Positions 6,121 to 14,162 of a stretch of 19,922 nucleotides of DNA are shown here, one piece after another (position 1 is the stretch's first letter; every line of letters begins with the position of its first letter). Location of the stretch: the NCBI GenBank assembly GCA_910586205.1, contig CAJUGD010000051.1:1-19922 (forward strand). The letters run 5' to 3'. Under the pieces are notes generated by a model. It did no database searches, was not told the origin of the DNA, and saw nothing but the letters and a program-made list of their open reading frames with translations. Source of the DNA: an uncultured Lachnospiraceae bacterium (lineage in GTDB: Bacteria; Bacillota; Clostridia; Lachnospirales; Lachnospiraceae). Position numbers and translations under genes: made by a program.

Positions 6121-7170
6121 ATGGGGAGACATGCGTTATTGTCGGCGTCTTCTTCTAAGCGGTGGCTGAACTGTACGCCGTCCGCACGGCTGGAAGAGCA
6201 GTTTGCGGAAGAGACGGGGGACAGCGTGTATGCGGAGGAAGGGACTGCCGCCCATGCCCTGGCGGAGCATAAGCTGAAACGGAGCCTGAAACGGCGTTCT
6301 AAGCGTCCGGTGTCGGATTACCAGTGTGACGAGATGGAGGAATGCACGGACGGGTATGTGTCCTATGCCATGGAGCAGGTGGAGCTTGCCAGGCAGGAGT
6401 GTAAGGACCCGGTGGTGCTGATCGAGCAGCGGCTGGATTATTCGGCCTATGTGCCGGAGGGGTTCGGCACGGGGGACCTGCTGATCGTGGCGGACCGGGT
6501 GCTGACGGTGGTTGATTTGAAGTACGGGAAGGGCGTTGCCGTGGAGGCGGAGCGGAACCCGCAGATGATGCTGTATGGCCTGGGGGCGCTGGAGCTGTTC
6601 GGGGCTATCTATGATATTGATACGGTGCGTATGGCTATTTATCAGCCGCGGCTGGAATCGGTGAGTACCTGGGAGATTTCCGTATCTGACCTGATGGAGT
6701 GGGTGAATAAAGAATTGAAGCCCAGGGCTGCCCTTGCCATTGCAGGCGAGGGGGAGTTTCGGAGTGGTTCCTGGTGCCGGTTCTGTAAGGCGAAGAATAC
6801 CTGCAGGGCCAGGGCGGAGGAGTTTTTGGGGCTGGCGCAGATGGAGTTTAGGGCTCCGGCGCTTTTGACGGATGACGAGGTGGCGGAGGTCTTGAAGGTA
6901 GCGGACGAGTTGGCCAGGTGGTCTGCGGATGTGTATGCCTATGCCCAGGACGAGGCTGTGTCCAAGGGGAAGAAGTGGGCCGGGTTCAAGCTGGTGGAGG
7001 GCCGGAGCTGCCGGAAGTATACGGATGAGGAAGAGGCGGCGGAGGCGGCTGTGGCTGCCGGGTATGCGGATATTTATAAGAGGTCGCTGATTGGGATTAC
7101 GGAGATGGAGAAGCTGATGGGTAAGAAGAGGTTTGCGGAGGTCCTTGGGAAGCTGGTGTATAAGCCCTAG
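6121..7170 (+). CDS. DUF2800 PD-(D/E)XK nuclease, C-terminally shortened by an amber codon
   Basis: The 349-residue product is a DUF2800 protein, a Cas4/RecB-like nuclease found in phage recombination modules. Visible features are SASSSKRWLNC (9-18), the RecB-type GTAAHALAEH (41-50), the active-site pair D119 and D132-x-K134 (GTGDLL and VVDLKYGKG), the NPQMMLYGLGALE helix with its conserved Q, and cysteines C219, C222 and C228 that could hold an Fe-S cluster. The frame stops at TAG 7168-7170. It then continues open for 27 codons (GKITLVPESDKRQEV...) to a TGA at 7252-7254, and that stretch looks like the usual end of this family. A single CAG-to-TAG change would explain it. The catalytic core is intact, so the shortened protein may still work. 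Confidence 0.85.
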   Translation: MGRHALLSASSSKRWLNCTPSARLEEQFAEETGDSVYAEEGTAAHALAEHKLKRSLKRRSKRPVSDYQCDEMEECTDGYVSYAMEQVELARQECKDPVVLIEQRLDYSAYVPEGFGTGDLLIVADRVLTVVDLKYGKGVAVEAERNPQMMLYGLGALELFGAIYDIDTVRMAIYQPRLESVSTWEISVSDLMEWVNKELKPRAALAIAGEGEFRSGSWCRFCKAKNTCRARAEEFLGLAQMEFRAPALLTDDEVAEVLKVADELARWSADVYAYAQDEAVSKGKKWAGFKLVEGRSCRKYTDEEEAAEAAVAAGYADIYKRSLIGITEMEKLMGKKRFAEVLGKLVYKP

Positions 7171-7254
7171 GGGAAGATTACGCTGGTGCCGGAGTCGGAT
7201 AAGAGGCAGGAAGTGTTGGCGGCGACGGCGGAGGCGGATTTTAAGGAGGAATGA
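7171..7254 (+). other. Detached C-terminal tail of the DUF2800 gene
   Basis: The 27 codons after the amber stop stay in frame, keep the same codon use and encode GKITLVPESDKRQEVLAATA and then EADFKEE, ending at TGA 7252-7254. LVPESDKRxE is a segment I associate with the last part of DUF2800 proteins. The stretch also carries the AAGGAGG ribosome binding site for the next gene. It is either dead sequence after a recent nonsense mutation or is reached by readthrough. Confidence 0.7.
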
Positions 7255-7258
7255 ATTT

Positions 7259-7813
7259 ATGAGTAACGAAAATGTAAGTTTGACAAAAGTGATTGTACCT
7301 TGCAGATTTTCTTATCTGCACTGCTGGGAGCCGAATGCGGTGAATGACGGGGACCCGAAGTATTCGGTGTCGGCTATCATTCCGAAGTCGGACACGGAGA
7401 CGATCGGGAAGATTCAGAGGGCGATTGAGCAGGCGAAGAAGGATTCGGTTTCCAAGTGGGGCGGGAAGATCCCGGCGAATTTGAAGCTGCCGCTGCGGGA
7501 CGGGGATATTGACCGGCCGGAGGATGAGGCTTATGCGGACAGTTATTTCTTTAATGCCAACAGTAAGCAGGCACCGCAGGTGGTGGACAGGAACGTGCAG
7601 CCGATTCTGGACCAGTCGGAGGTGTATTCCGGGTGTTATGGGCGGATCAGTGTGAATTTTTACGGGTTCAACAGCAACGGGAACCGTGGGATTGCGGCGG
7701 GGCTGGGGAATATCCAGAAGCTGCGGGACGGGGAATCTTTGGGCGGCAGGACGAACGCTGAGGATGATTTTGACGCGGTGGAAGTGGATGACGAGGAAGA
7801 TTTCCTGGGATAG
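7259..7813 (+). CDS. DUF2815 ssDNA-binding-like protein
   Basis: The 184-residue protein matches the DUF2815 family, usually found beside DUF2800 in phage replication modules and considered related to T7 gp2.5-type ssDNA-binding proteins. Evidence is an N-terminal beta-rich region (VSLTKVIVPCRFSYLHCWEP), DPKYSVSAIIPKSD at about 37-50, the FNANSKQAPQVVDRNVQPI stretch, and SEVYSGCYGRISVNFYGF. The strongly acidic tail (AEDDFDAVEVDDEEDFLG) is typical of ssDNA-binding proteins that recruit polymerases and helicases. The ATG at 7259 has AAGGAGG eight bases upstream. It probably coats single strands during replication and works with the downstream polymerase. Confidence 0.88.
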   Translation: MSNENVSLTKVIVPCRFSYLHCWEPNAVNDGDPKYSVSAIIPKSDTETIGKIQRAIEQAKKDSVSKWGGKIPANLKLPLRDGDIDRPEDEAYADSYFFNANSKQAPQVVDRNVQPILDQSEVYSGCYGRISVNFYGFNSNGNRGIAAGLGNIQKLRDGESLGGRTNAEDDFDAVEVDDEEDFLG

Positions 7814-7821
7814 ATTTGTGG

Positions 7822-7843
7822 GGGCGGCGGGGGACTGCCGCCC
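7822..7843 (+). promoter_or_regulatory. GC-rich hairpin before the DNA polymerase gene
   Basis: GGGCGGC (7822-7828) and GCCGCCC (7837-7843) form a perfect 7-bp stem with an eight-base loop, nine bases after the DUF2815 stop. No T-run follows. It may protect or process the polycistronic RNA or modulate polymerase expression; this is inferred. Confidence 0.45.
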
Positions 7844-7888
7844 GTTTCCCGCTGGGGAGAATTACAGGAGGAAGGGAGCCGTGGTGTT

Positions 7889-9829
7889 ATGGGACGGATT
7901 TTAGGGATTGATATTGAGACGTTCAGTGATGTGGATTTGATAAAGTGCGGGGTTTACGCTTATGCGGACAGCCCTGCTTTTGAAATCCTGCTGTTTGCCT
8001 ATTCCTTTGACGGAGGGGAGACCAGGGTGATAGATCTGGCGCAGGGGGAGGAACTGCCGGAGGAAGTTGTGGAGGCGGTTTTTGACGGCTCTGTGGTGAA
8101 GACGGCGTTCAATGCGAATTTTGAGCGGACGTGCCTTTCTAAGCATTTCGGGAGGTATCTTCCGCCGGATTCCTGGCACTGCAGCGCGGTCCAGGCGGCG
8201 GTGCTGGCGTTGCCTCGGTCCCTGGAGGACGTGGGTGCGGTGCTGGGACTGGACGAGCAGAAGATGAGGGAGGGGAAGGAGCTGATCCGGTATTTCTGTG
8301 TGCCGTGTAAGCCGACGAAAGCCAACGGCGGCAGGAGGCGGAACCTGCCATGCCATGCGCCGGAGAAGTGGGAGCTGTTCAAGGCTTACTGTATGAGGGA
8401 CGTGGATGTGGAGAAAGCCATACGGAGGAAGCTGTATAAGTTCCCGGTTCCGGAGGGCGAGATGGAGCTGTACCGGCTGGACCAGAGGATCAATGACCGG
8501 GGCGTGCTGGTGGATATGGGACTGGTGCGGCAGGCAGTAAAGTGTGAGCGTCTGCATAAGGAGGTTGTGACGAAGCGGGCGTATGAGCTGACGGGGCTTG
8601 AAAATCCCAATTCCGTGGCCCAGTTGAAGGGCTGGCTGGGGGAGAACGGGATGGAGGCGGAGAGCCTATCCAAGAAGGCGGTGGCGGAGCTGATCAAGGG
8701 GGCGGACGGGGAGGTGGAGGAGCTTCTGCGGCTGCGGCTTCTGATGGCGAAGACTTCCGTGAAGAAGTATGAGGCCATGGAGCGGTCTGTGTGTTCGGAC
8801 GGGCGGGTGCATGGTCTGCTGCAGTTTTACGGGGCGAACCGGACCGGGCGGTGGGCCGGGAGGCTGGTGCAGGTGCAGAATCTCCCGCAGAACCATCTGC
8901 CGGATCTGGAGCTGGCGAGAAAGCTTGTGAAAGAGGGCAGGTTTGAGGATGTGGAGATGTTTTACGGTTCCACGCCGGAGGTGCTTTCGGAGCTGATACG
9001 GACGGCGTTTGTGCCGGAGGCGGGGTGCCGGTTTGTGGTGGCGGATTTTTCTGCGATTGAGGCGCGGGTGCTGGCGTGGCTTGCGGGGGAGACGTGGCGG
9101 CTGGAGGTGTTTTCTTCCCACGGGAAGATTTATGAGGCTTCTGCGGCGGCTATGTTCCATGTTCCGATTGAGGAAGTGACAAAGGGTTCCACTCTTCGGC
9201 AGAAGGGGAAGATTGCGGAGCTTGGCCTGGGGTATGGCGGGGCGGCGGGGGCGCTGATTTCCATGGGTGCGCTGGATATGGGGCTGTCCGAGGATGATCT
9301 GCCGTCCCTGGTGGCTGCATGGCGCAGGGCGAACCCGCATATCACGCAGTTCTGGTGGGACGTGGATAAGGCGGCTGTGGAGGCTGTGATGAAGAGGGCG
9401 AAGACACGGGCAGGCAGGATTGGGTTTGAGTATCGGAGCGGGATTCTGTTTGTCATGCTGCCGTCCGGCAGGAAGCTGGCGTATGTGAAACCCAGGATGG
9501 CGGTGAATAAGTTCGGGCGGGAGGGTCTGACTTATGAGGGGATTCTGGAAAATAAGAAGTGGGGCCGGATTGAGACCTACGGGCCGAAGCTGGTGGAGAA
9601 TATCGTGCAGGGGACGGCCAGGGACCTACTGGCGGAAGCCATGCTCCGGGTGGAGAAGAGGGGCTATCCCATTGTGATGCACTGCCATGATGAGATCATT
9701 GCGGAGGTGCCGGAGGGCATGGGTTCCGTGGAAGATATGTGTGAGGTGATGGCGGTTCGGCCTGTGTGGGCGGAGGGGCTGCCGCTGCGGGCGGACGGGT
9801 ATGAGTGCCCGTTTTATCAAAAACAGTAG
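7889..9829 (+). CDS. Phage family A DNA polymerase with 3'-5' exonuclease domain
   Basis: The 646-residue protein is a compact family A replicative polymerase. Exonuclease motifs are D8 and E10 (GIDIETFSD), NANFER near 75-80, and Y167/D171 (YCMRD). Polymerase motif A is VADFSAIEAR (384-393, catalytic D386), motif B is RQKGKIAELGLGYGG (437-451), and motif C is HCHDE with D601. All catalytic residues are present, so proofreading and synthesis should both work. No 5' nuclease domain exists, as usual in phage enzymes of this class. The ATG at 7889 has GGAGGAAGGGAG upstream. It would copy phage DNA with the SSB-like protein upstream and the primase-helicase downstream. The C-terminus ends soon after motif C. 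Confidence 0.96.
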   Translation: MGRILGIDIETFSDVDLIKCGVYAYADSPAFEILLFAYSFDGGETRVIDLAQGEELPEEVVEAVFDGSVVKTAFNANFERTCLSKHFGRYLPPDSWHCSAVQAAVLALPRSLEDVGAVLGLDEQKMREGKELIRYFCVPCKPTKANGGRRRNLPCHAPEKWELFKAYCMRDVDVEKAIRRKLYKFPVPEGEMELYRLDQRINDRGVLVDMGLVRQAVKCERLHKEVVTKRAYELTGLENPNSVAQLKGWLGENGMEAESLSKKAVAELIKGADGEVEELLRLRLLMAKTSVKKYEAMERSVCSDGRVHGLLQFYGANRTGRWAGRLVQVQNLPQNHLPDLELARKLVKEGRFEDVEMFYGSTPEVLSELIRTAFVPEAGCRFVVADFSAIEARVLAWLAGETWRLEVFSSHGKIYEASAAAMFHVPIEEVTKGSTLRQKGKIAELGLGYGGAAGALISMGALDMGLSEDDLPSLVAAWRRANPHITQFWWDVDKAAVEAVMKRAKTRAGRIGFEYRSGILFVMLPSGRKLAYVKPRMAVNKFGREGLTYEGILENKKWGRIETYGPKLVENIVQGTARDLLAEAMLRVEKRGYPIVMHCHDEIIAEVPEGMGSVEDMCEVMAVRPVWAEGLPLRADGYECPFYQKQ

Positions 9830-9841
9830 GAGGACGTTTTC

Positions 9842-9892
9842 ATGGGGTACGGGAATGGTGCAGGAAGCGGAACAGGGGGTATGAGTGTATGA
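9842..9892 (+). CDS. 16-codon minicistron coupled to the primase/VapE gene
   Basis: The frame MGYGNGAGSGTGGMSV starts eight bases after a perfect AGGAGG (9828-9833). Its TGA overlaps the ATG of the next gene (ATGA at 9889-9892). The large downstream gene has only a weak G-run as its own ribosome binding site. The likely job is therefore translational coupling or a regulatory leader peptide, not a functional protein. The glycine-rich sequence has no known family. Confidence 0.45.
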   Translation: MGYGNGAGSGTGGMSV

Positions 9893-12264
9893 AATTATAT
9901 ATTTCAACGGGCAATTCGAGGATGGAGAAGCGGTGGAACGGCGGGGAGATGGAGCTGGAGGATTTTGTCTGGCGTATTTCCCGGACGATACGGACGGCGG
10001 AGACGGTGGAGCAGTACCGGAAGCTGTCCAAGGCGAGGCAGGATTCCATCAAGGACGTGGGCGGCTTTGTGATGGGGAAGTTGAGGGGCGGCAGGCGGAA
10101 GAAGGACTGTGTGGTGTTCCGGTCTGCCCTGACGCTGGATATGGACCATGCCGAGGCGGATATCCCGGAGCGGATGGAGATGTTCTTTGATTTCCGGTGC
10201 CTGATCTATTCCACGCATAAGCATACGCCGGAGAGTCCCAGGTTCCGGCTGGTGGTCCCGCTGTCCAGGAATGTGTCGCCGGACGAGTACGCGGCGGTGG
10301 CGCGGAAGGTGGCTGAGGACATCGGCATGGAGCTGTTTGACGATACCACTTATGAGCCGTCCCGCCTGATGTACTGGCCGTCCACGTCTGCGGACGGGGA
10401 GTTTGTGTTCCGGGATATCGAGGGGGAGGTCCTGGACCCGGACACGGTGCTCTCCAGGTATAAGGACTGGCGGGATTCTTCGGAGTGGCCGGTGAGCGGG
10501 CGGCAGCAGGCGGTGGTGCTGCGGGAGATGAAGAAGCAGGCGGACCCGCTTGAAAAGGAGGGCGTGGTCGGGGCGTTCTGCCGGACGTACAGCATAGAGG
10601 AAGCGGCGGAGGTGTTCCTGGCGGACGTGTATAAGCCGAGCGCCATGCAGGGGCGGTATGATTATATCCCGGCGGATTCCCAGGCGGGGGTGGTGGTTTA
10701 TGAGGGGAAGTTTGCCTATTCCCATCATGCCACGGACCCGGCCTGCGGGAAGCTGATGAACGCTTTTGACATGGTGCGTATCCATAAGTTTGGGGAGCTG
10801 GACGTGAGGGCTCCGGAGGATATGGAGGCTTCTAAGTTGCTGTCCTTTAAGGCAATGAGCGAGTTTGCGGTCAGTGACGAAAAGGTGAAGCTGACGCTGG
10901 CAGAGGACAGGGCGCAGTCTGCCCGGAAGGAGTTTTCTTCGGAAGATGACTGGCGCAAGGGGCTGGAACTGGACCGGCAGGGGAAGGTGAAGGACACGCT
11001 GGACAATCTGGTGCTGGCAATCCGGCATGATGAGGGTTTGCGATCCATCGCTTTTAATCTGCACCGGGACGGGATTGATGCTGGGGAGAGCCTGCCCTGG
11101 AAGCAGATCAAGCTGGGATGGAATGATTCGGATTTTGCGTCTTTGAAAGTTTATCTGAATAAGGGTTACGGGGTGTATGCGCCCGCAAAGACGAAGGATG
11201 CCTTACTGGCTGTGGCATCGGAGCGGGCATACCATCCAGTGAAGGAGTATCTGGATGCTTTGCCGGTATGGGACGGGGTGAAGCGAATCGACACGCTGTT
11301 GACGGACTATCTGGGGGCGGAGGATTCCGCATATACAAAGGCGGTCATCCGGAAGACGCTGGCAGCGGCTGTGGCTAGGATCTACCAGCCGGGGACGAAG
11401 TTTGACAGTGTGCTTATCCTGAACGGCCCGCAGGGGATTGGGAAGTCCACACTTTTTGCAAAACTGGCAGGGGCGTGGTTTTCGGACAGCCTGACGCTTA
11501 CGGACATGCGGGATAAGTCCGGGCCGGAGAAGCTGCAGGGGTATTGGATTCTGGAATTAGGGGAGCTTGCCGGGATGAAGAAGACGGACGTGGAGACGGT
11601 GAAGTCTTTTCTTTCCAGGGTGGATGACAAGTACCGCGCCAGCTATGGGCTGAACGTGGAGAGCCACCCAAGGCAGTGCGTGATTGTGGGGAGCACGAAT
11701 ACGGAGAGCGGCTTCCTGCGTGACATTACCGGGAACCGGCGTTTCTGGCCGGTGAGGGTGAACGGGGAGAGCGTGAGAAAGCCCTGGCAGATTTCCGGGG
11801 AGGACGTGCTACAGATATGGGCGGAGGCAAAGACCGTCTATGAGAACGGGGAGCGGCTGTACCTGGAAGGGGACGTTGCGGCCATGGCTGTATCCCAGCA
11901 GGCGGAGGCTATGGAGACGGATGACCGGGAAGGGCTGGTGCGGACGTACCTTGACACGCTCCTGCCGGAGAACTGGGGCTCTATGAGTTTATATGACCGG
12001 AGGAATTTTTTGAACGGCAGCGAGTTTGGGGAGGAACGGCAGACGGGGACGATGCGCCGGATGATGGTGTGCAACATGGAGATCTGGTGCGAGTGCTTCG
12101 GGCGGGAGTCCTCTGCCTTGAAAAAGATAGATTCCTATGAGATCAGCGGCATCATGCGGAAGATTGAGGGATGGGGAAAATATACGGAGACGAAGAACGG
12201 GATGTCCGGGTTCCCGATTTATGGGAAACAACGGGCATATGTGCGGGAACAAGACGGGAAATAG
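9889..12264 (+). CDS. Primase-polymerase/VapE (virulence-associated E)-type helicase
   Basis: The 791-residue protein combines an N-terminal primase-like region with a C-terminal VapE/VirE AAA-type ATPase. The N-terminus shows LTLDMDHAE (D84, D86), STHKHT near H110 and SPRFRLVVPLSR, as in archaeo-eukaryotic primase-like domains of phage origin. The C-terminal part has LDALPVWDGVKRIDTL (455-470), Walker A GPQGIGKST (513-521), an acidic Walker B ELGE (556-559), and GSTNTESGFLRDITGNRRFW (601-620). It probably primes and unwinds DNA at the phage origin. I chose ATG 9889 because the protein then begins with the family-like KLYISTGNSR; an upstream in-frame start would add 28 unrelated residues. The candidate origin repeats begin at its 3' end. 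Confidence 0.93.
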   Translation: MKLYISTGNSRMEKRWNGGEMELEDFVWRISRTIRTAETVEQYRKLSKARQDSIKDVGGFVMGKLRGGRRKKDCVVFRSALTLDMDHAEADIPERMEMFFDFRCLIYSTHKHTPESPRFRLVVPLSRNVSPDEYAAVARKVAEDIGMELFDDTTYEPSRLMYWPSTSADGEFVFRDIEGEVLDPDTVLSRYKDWRDSSEWPVSGRQQAVVLREMKKQADPLEKEGVVGAFCRTYSIEEAAEVFLADVYKPSAMQGRYDYIPADSQAGVVVYEGKFAYSHHATDPACGKLMNAFDMVRIHKFGELDVRAPEDMEASKLLSFKAMSEFAVSDEKVKLTLAEDRAQSARKEFSSEDDWRKGLELDRQGKVKDTLDNLVLAIRHDEGLRSIAFNLHRDGIDAGESLPWKQIKLGWNDSDFASLKVYLNKGYGVYAPAKTKDALLAVASERAYHPVKEYLDALPVWDGVKRIDTLLTDYLGAEDSAYTKAVIRKTLAAAVARIYQPGTKFDSVLILNGPQGIGKSTLFAKLAGAWFSDSLTLTDMRDKSGPEKLQGYWILELGELAGMKKTDVETVKSFLSRVDDKYRASYGLNVESHPRQCVIVGSTNTESGFLRDITGNRRFWPVRVNGESVRKPWQISGEDVLQIWAEAKTVYENGERLYLEGDVAAMAVSQQAEAMETDDREGLVRTYLDTLLPENWGSMSLYDRRNFLNGSEFGEERQTGTMRRMMVCNMEIWCECFGRESSALKKIDSYEISGIMRKIEGWGKYTETKNGMSGFPIYGKQRAYVREQDGK

Positions 12265-12394
12265 ACGGAACAAGTCTGCCTGTATGGGAACAAGGCGGAA
12301 CGGAACGAGCGGAACAAGAGAGAGTCTGTTCTGACGATAGTTCCCGTACTGGGGATTCCGTAAAATCAAGGGTTGCGGGGTGGTCTGGAACAAG
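12246..12394 (+). repeat. Iteron-like GGAACAAG repeat cluster
   Basis: GGAACAAG occurs at 12246, 12267, 12287, 12311 and 12387, with the related GGAACGGA and GGAACGAG at 12297 and 12302. The first three are 21 and 20 bases apart, near two helical turns, so a protein could bind them on one face. The cluster begins inside the last codons of the primase/VapE gene and ends in the following gap. Confidence 0.65.
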
Positions 12395-12532
12395 GGGACA
12401 AGAATCTCTTAGTGGGGTATGGGTAATAAGAAAAAGAAGCATATATGTACGTGTTATATACACGTATAAGGTATAAGGGATTTTTTGTATCCATGTTCCG
12501 GGTCGGATTAAGGACAGGACGGAGGTGTCTGG
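12265..12532. other. Candidate phage replication origin (non-coding gap)
   Basis: This 268-base gap interrupts an operon that is otherwise packed. It holds the GGAACAAG repeats and then an AT-rich block at about 12425-12490. That block carries a perfect inverted repeat, ACGTGT (12449-12454) and ACACGT (12460-12465), around TATAT. Repeats beside an AT-rich unwinding-type block and directly after the primase/helicase gene are the usual layout of phage origins. Short open frames here lack ribosome binding sites and family character. Origin activity is inferred. Confidence 0.5.
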
Positions 12533-12814
12533 ATGAGGGAGTGTGAGATTGAACGGCATCTGGCCGTATCGGTGAAAAAGCTGGGAGGCATGGCGGTGAA
12601 GTTCGTTTCTCCCGGCTTGGATGGGGTGCCGGACCGGATTGTCTTATTACCGGGGAGGAAGATTGCCTTTGTGGAGTTGAAGGCTCCTGGGAAGAAGACA
12701 AGGCCGCTGCAGGAGAAGAGGAAGCGGCAGCTGGAAGGCCTGGGCTTTCCGGTTTATGTGATAGACAGCCTGGAGCAGATTGGAGGTGTGCTGGATGAGA
12801 TATGTTCCGCATGA
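12533..12814 (+). CDS. VRR-NUC domain nuclease
   Basis: The 93-residue protein is a minimal VRR-NUC nuclease of the PD-(D/E)XK superfamily. It has an E at residue 6 in the N-terminal helix, GVPDRIVLLPG with D34, FVELKAPGKK with E48-x-K50, and Q60 in RPLQEKRKRQL. All expected catalytic positions are present. Stand-alone phage VRR-NUC proteins are thought to act as structure-specific (junction or flap) nucleases in replication or recombination. The ATG at 12533 has GGAGG upstream. Its end overlaps the SNF2-type helicase gene by 20 bases, so the two are coupled, and the pair is a common arrangement in Firmicutes phages. Confidence 0.93.
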   Translation: MRECEIERHLAVSVKKLGGMAVKFVSPGLDGVPDRIVLLPGRKIAFVELKAPGKKTRPLQEKRKRQLEGLGFPVYVIDSLEQIGGVLDEICSA

Positions 12815-14162
12815 GTATCAGGAGTATGCGAAGGAATTTATCATCAGGGAGAAGGTGAGCGCGCTGTTTTTGGACTGCGGGCTTGGGAAGACGGTGATCA
12901 CGCTGACGGCGGTGTGGGAGCTTCTGTTTGACTATTTTGATATCCGTAAGGTGCTTGTGATCGCGCCTCTGCGGGTGGCGAGGGATACCTGGGGCGGCGA
13001 GCTGGAGAAGTGGGAGCACTTGTCAGGGATCGGGCTGTCAAAGGTGCTGGGGTCGGAGAAGCAGCGGCTGGCGGCACTGGAGCGGGAGGCGCAGGTGTAT
13101 GTTATCAATCGGGAAAATGTGGAGTGGCTGGTGGATTCCTGCAGGTGGGATTTTGATATGGTGGTGATTGATGAACTGTCTTCTTTCAAGTCCCATAGGG
13201 CGAAGCGGTTTAAGGCACTAAAGAGGGTGCGGCCGAAGGTGAGGCGGATAGTGGGGCTGACCGGGACGCCGGCGCCGAACGGGCTGATCGATTTATGGGC
13301 GGAGATTGGGCTGCTGGACATGGGGCAGAGGCTTGGGCGGTTCATCGGCGGATACCGGGAGCGGTTCTTCCTGCCGGATAAGCGGAGCAGGCAGATGGTG
13401 TTCTCCTATAAGCCCAGGGACGGGGCGGAGGAAGCAATCTATGGATTGATCTCTGATATCTGTATCAGCATGAGGGCTTGTGACTATCTGGATATGCCGG
13501 AGTGTGTGTATAACCGGGTGGAGGTTGCCATGAGCGGGAGGGAGATGGAGCTGTATGGGAAGCTGGAGAAAGATATGCTGCTGCCTTTTGCGGAGGGCGA
13601 CATTGACGCAGTGAACGCCGCCGGGCTCTCCAACAAACTGCTGCAGATGGCGAACGGGGCGGTCTATGACGAGAACGGCAGGGTGAGGCATATCCATGAC
13701 AGGAAACTGGAAGCCCTGGAGGATTTGATAGAGGCGGCGAACGGGAAGCCGGTGCTGGTGGCTTACTGGTACAGGCATGATTTGGAGCGGATACGGGAGA
13801 GGGTCGGGGCCGTGGAACTGGATACGGCGGAGGATATGCGGAAGTGGAATGCCGGGGAGATTCCGGTGGCGGTGATCCATCCGGCGTCCGCAGGGCATGG
13901 GCTGAACCTGCAGGCGGGAGGCTCCACGCTGGTATGGTTCGGGCTTACCTGGTCTCTGGAACTGTACCAGCAGATGAACGCAAGGCTGTGGCGGCAGGGG
14001 CAGGAGGATACGGTAGTGGTGCATCATTTGATTGCGAAGGGGACGCTGGACGAACGGGTGATGGCGGCCCTGGAGAGGAAGGACTGCGGACAGGCGGCGC
14101 TTGTGGAAGCGGTGAGGGCGAGGATTGGAGGCGGAAAGGATGGAGACAGAGAAGCTGTTTAA
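12795..14162 (+). CDS. SNF2-type DEAD/DEAH-like helicase
   Basis: The 455-residue protein has the ordered superfamily 2 motifs: Q-like HEYQEYA (6-12), Walker A DCGLGKT (27-33), motif Ia VIAPLRVARDTW (55-66), motif II as VVIDELSS (123-130), motif III GLTGTPAPNG (154-163), motif V HPASAGHGLNLQ (362-373) and motif VI QQMNARLWRQGQ (392-403). SNF2-type phage proteins hydrolyse ATP to move along duplex DNA. The short length and lack of accessory domains suggest a replication or recombination translocase acting with the overlapping VRR-NUC nuclease. I chose ATG 12795, nine bases after GGAGG, over the ATG at 12780. Its 3' end overlaps the next gene by 23 bases. Confidence 0.94.
   Translation: MRYVPHEYQEYAKEFIIREKVSALFLDCGLGKTVITLTAVWELLFDYFDIRKVLVIAPLRVARDTWGGELEKWEHLSGIGLSKVLGSEKQRLAALEREAQVYVINRENVEWLVDSCRWDFDMVVIDELSSFKSHRAKRFKALKRVRPKVRRIVGLTGTPAPNGLIDLWAEIGLLDMGQRLGRFIGGYRERFFLPDKRSRQMVFSYKPRDGAEEAIYGLISDICISMRACDYLDMPECVYNRVEVAMSGREMELYGKLEKDMLLPFAEGDIDAVNAAGLSNKLLQMANGAVYDENGRVRHIHDRKLEALEDLIEAANGKPVLVAYWYRHDLERIRERVGAVELDTAEDMRKWNAGEIPVAVIHPASAGHGLNLQAGGSTLVWFGLTWSLELYQQMNARLWRQGQEDTVVVHHLIAKGTLDERVMAALERKDCGQAALVEAVRARIGGGKDGDREAV

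Noticed and set aside
7901..8557. 218-codon minus-strand open frame
   Set aside because: Antisense to the DNA polymerase gene with no recognisable fold.
6121..9829. Genome-wide amber (TAG) recoding
   Set aside because: Several intact genes in the window end in TAG at the expected family length, so the TAG in the DUF2800 gene is best seen as a local mutation.
9904..11064. 386-codon open frame on the minus strand
   Set aside because: It lies wholly opposite the primase/VapE gene, has His/Arg/Pro/Leu-biased composition typical of the reverse of purine-rich GC-rich coding DNA, and shows no domain.
12171..12476. 101-codon plus-strand frame over the origin-like gap
   Set aside because: Starts inside the primase gene in another frame, lacks a ribosome site and runs through the repeat cluster; better explained as non-coding.
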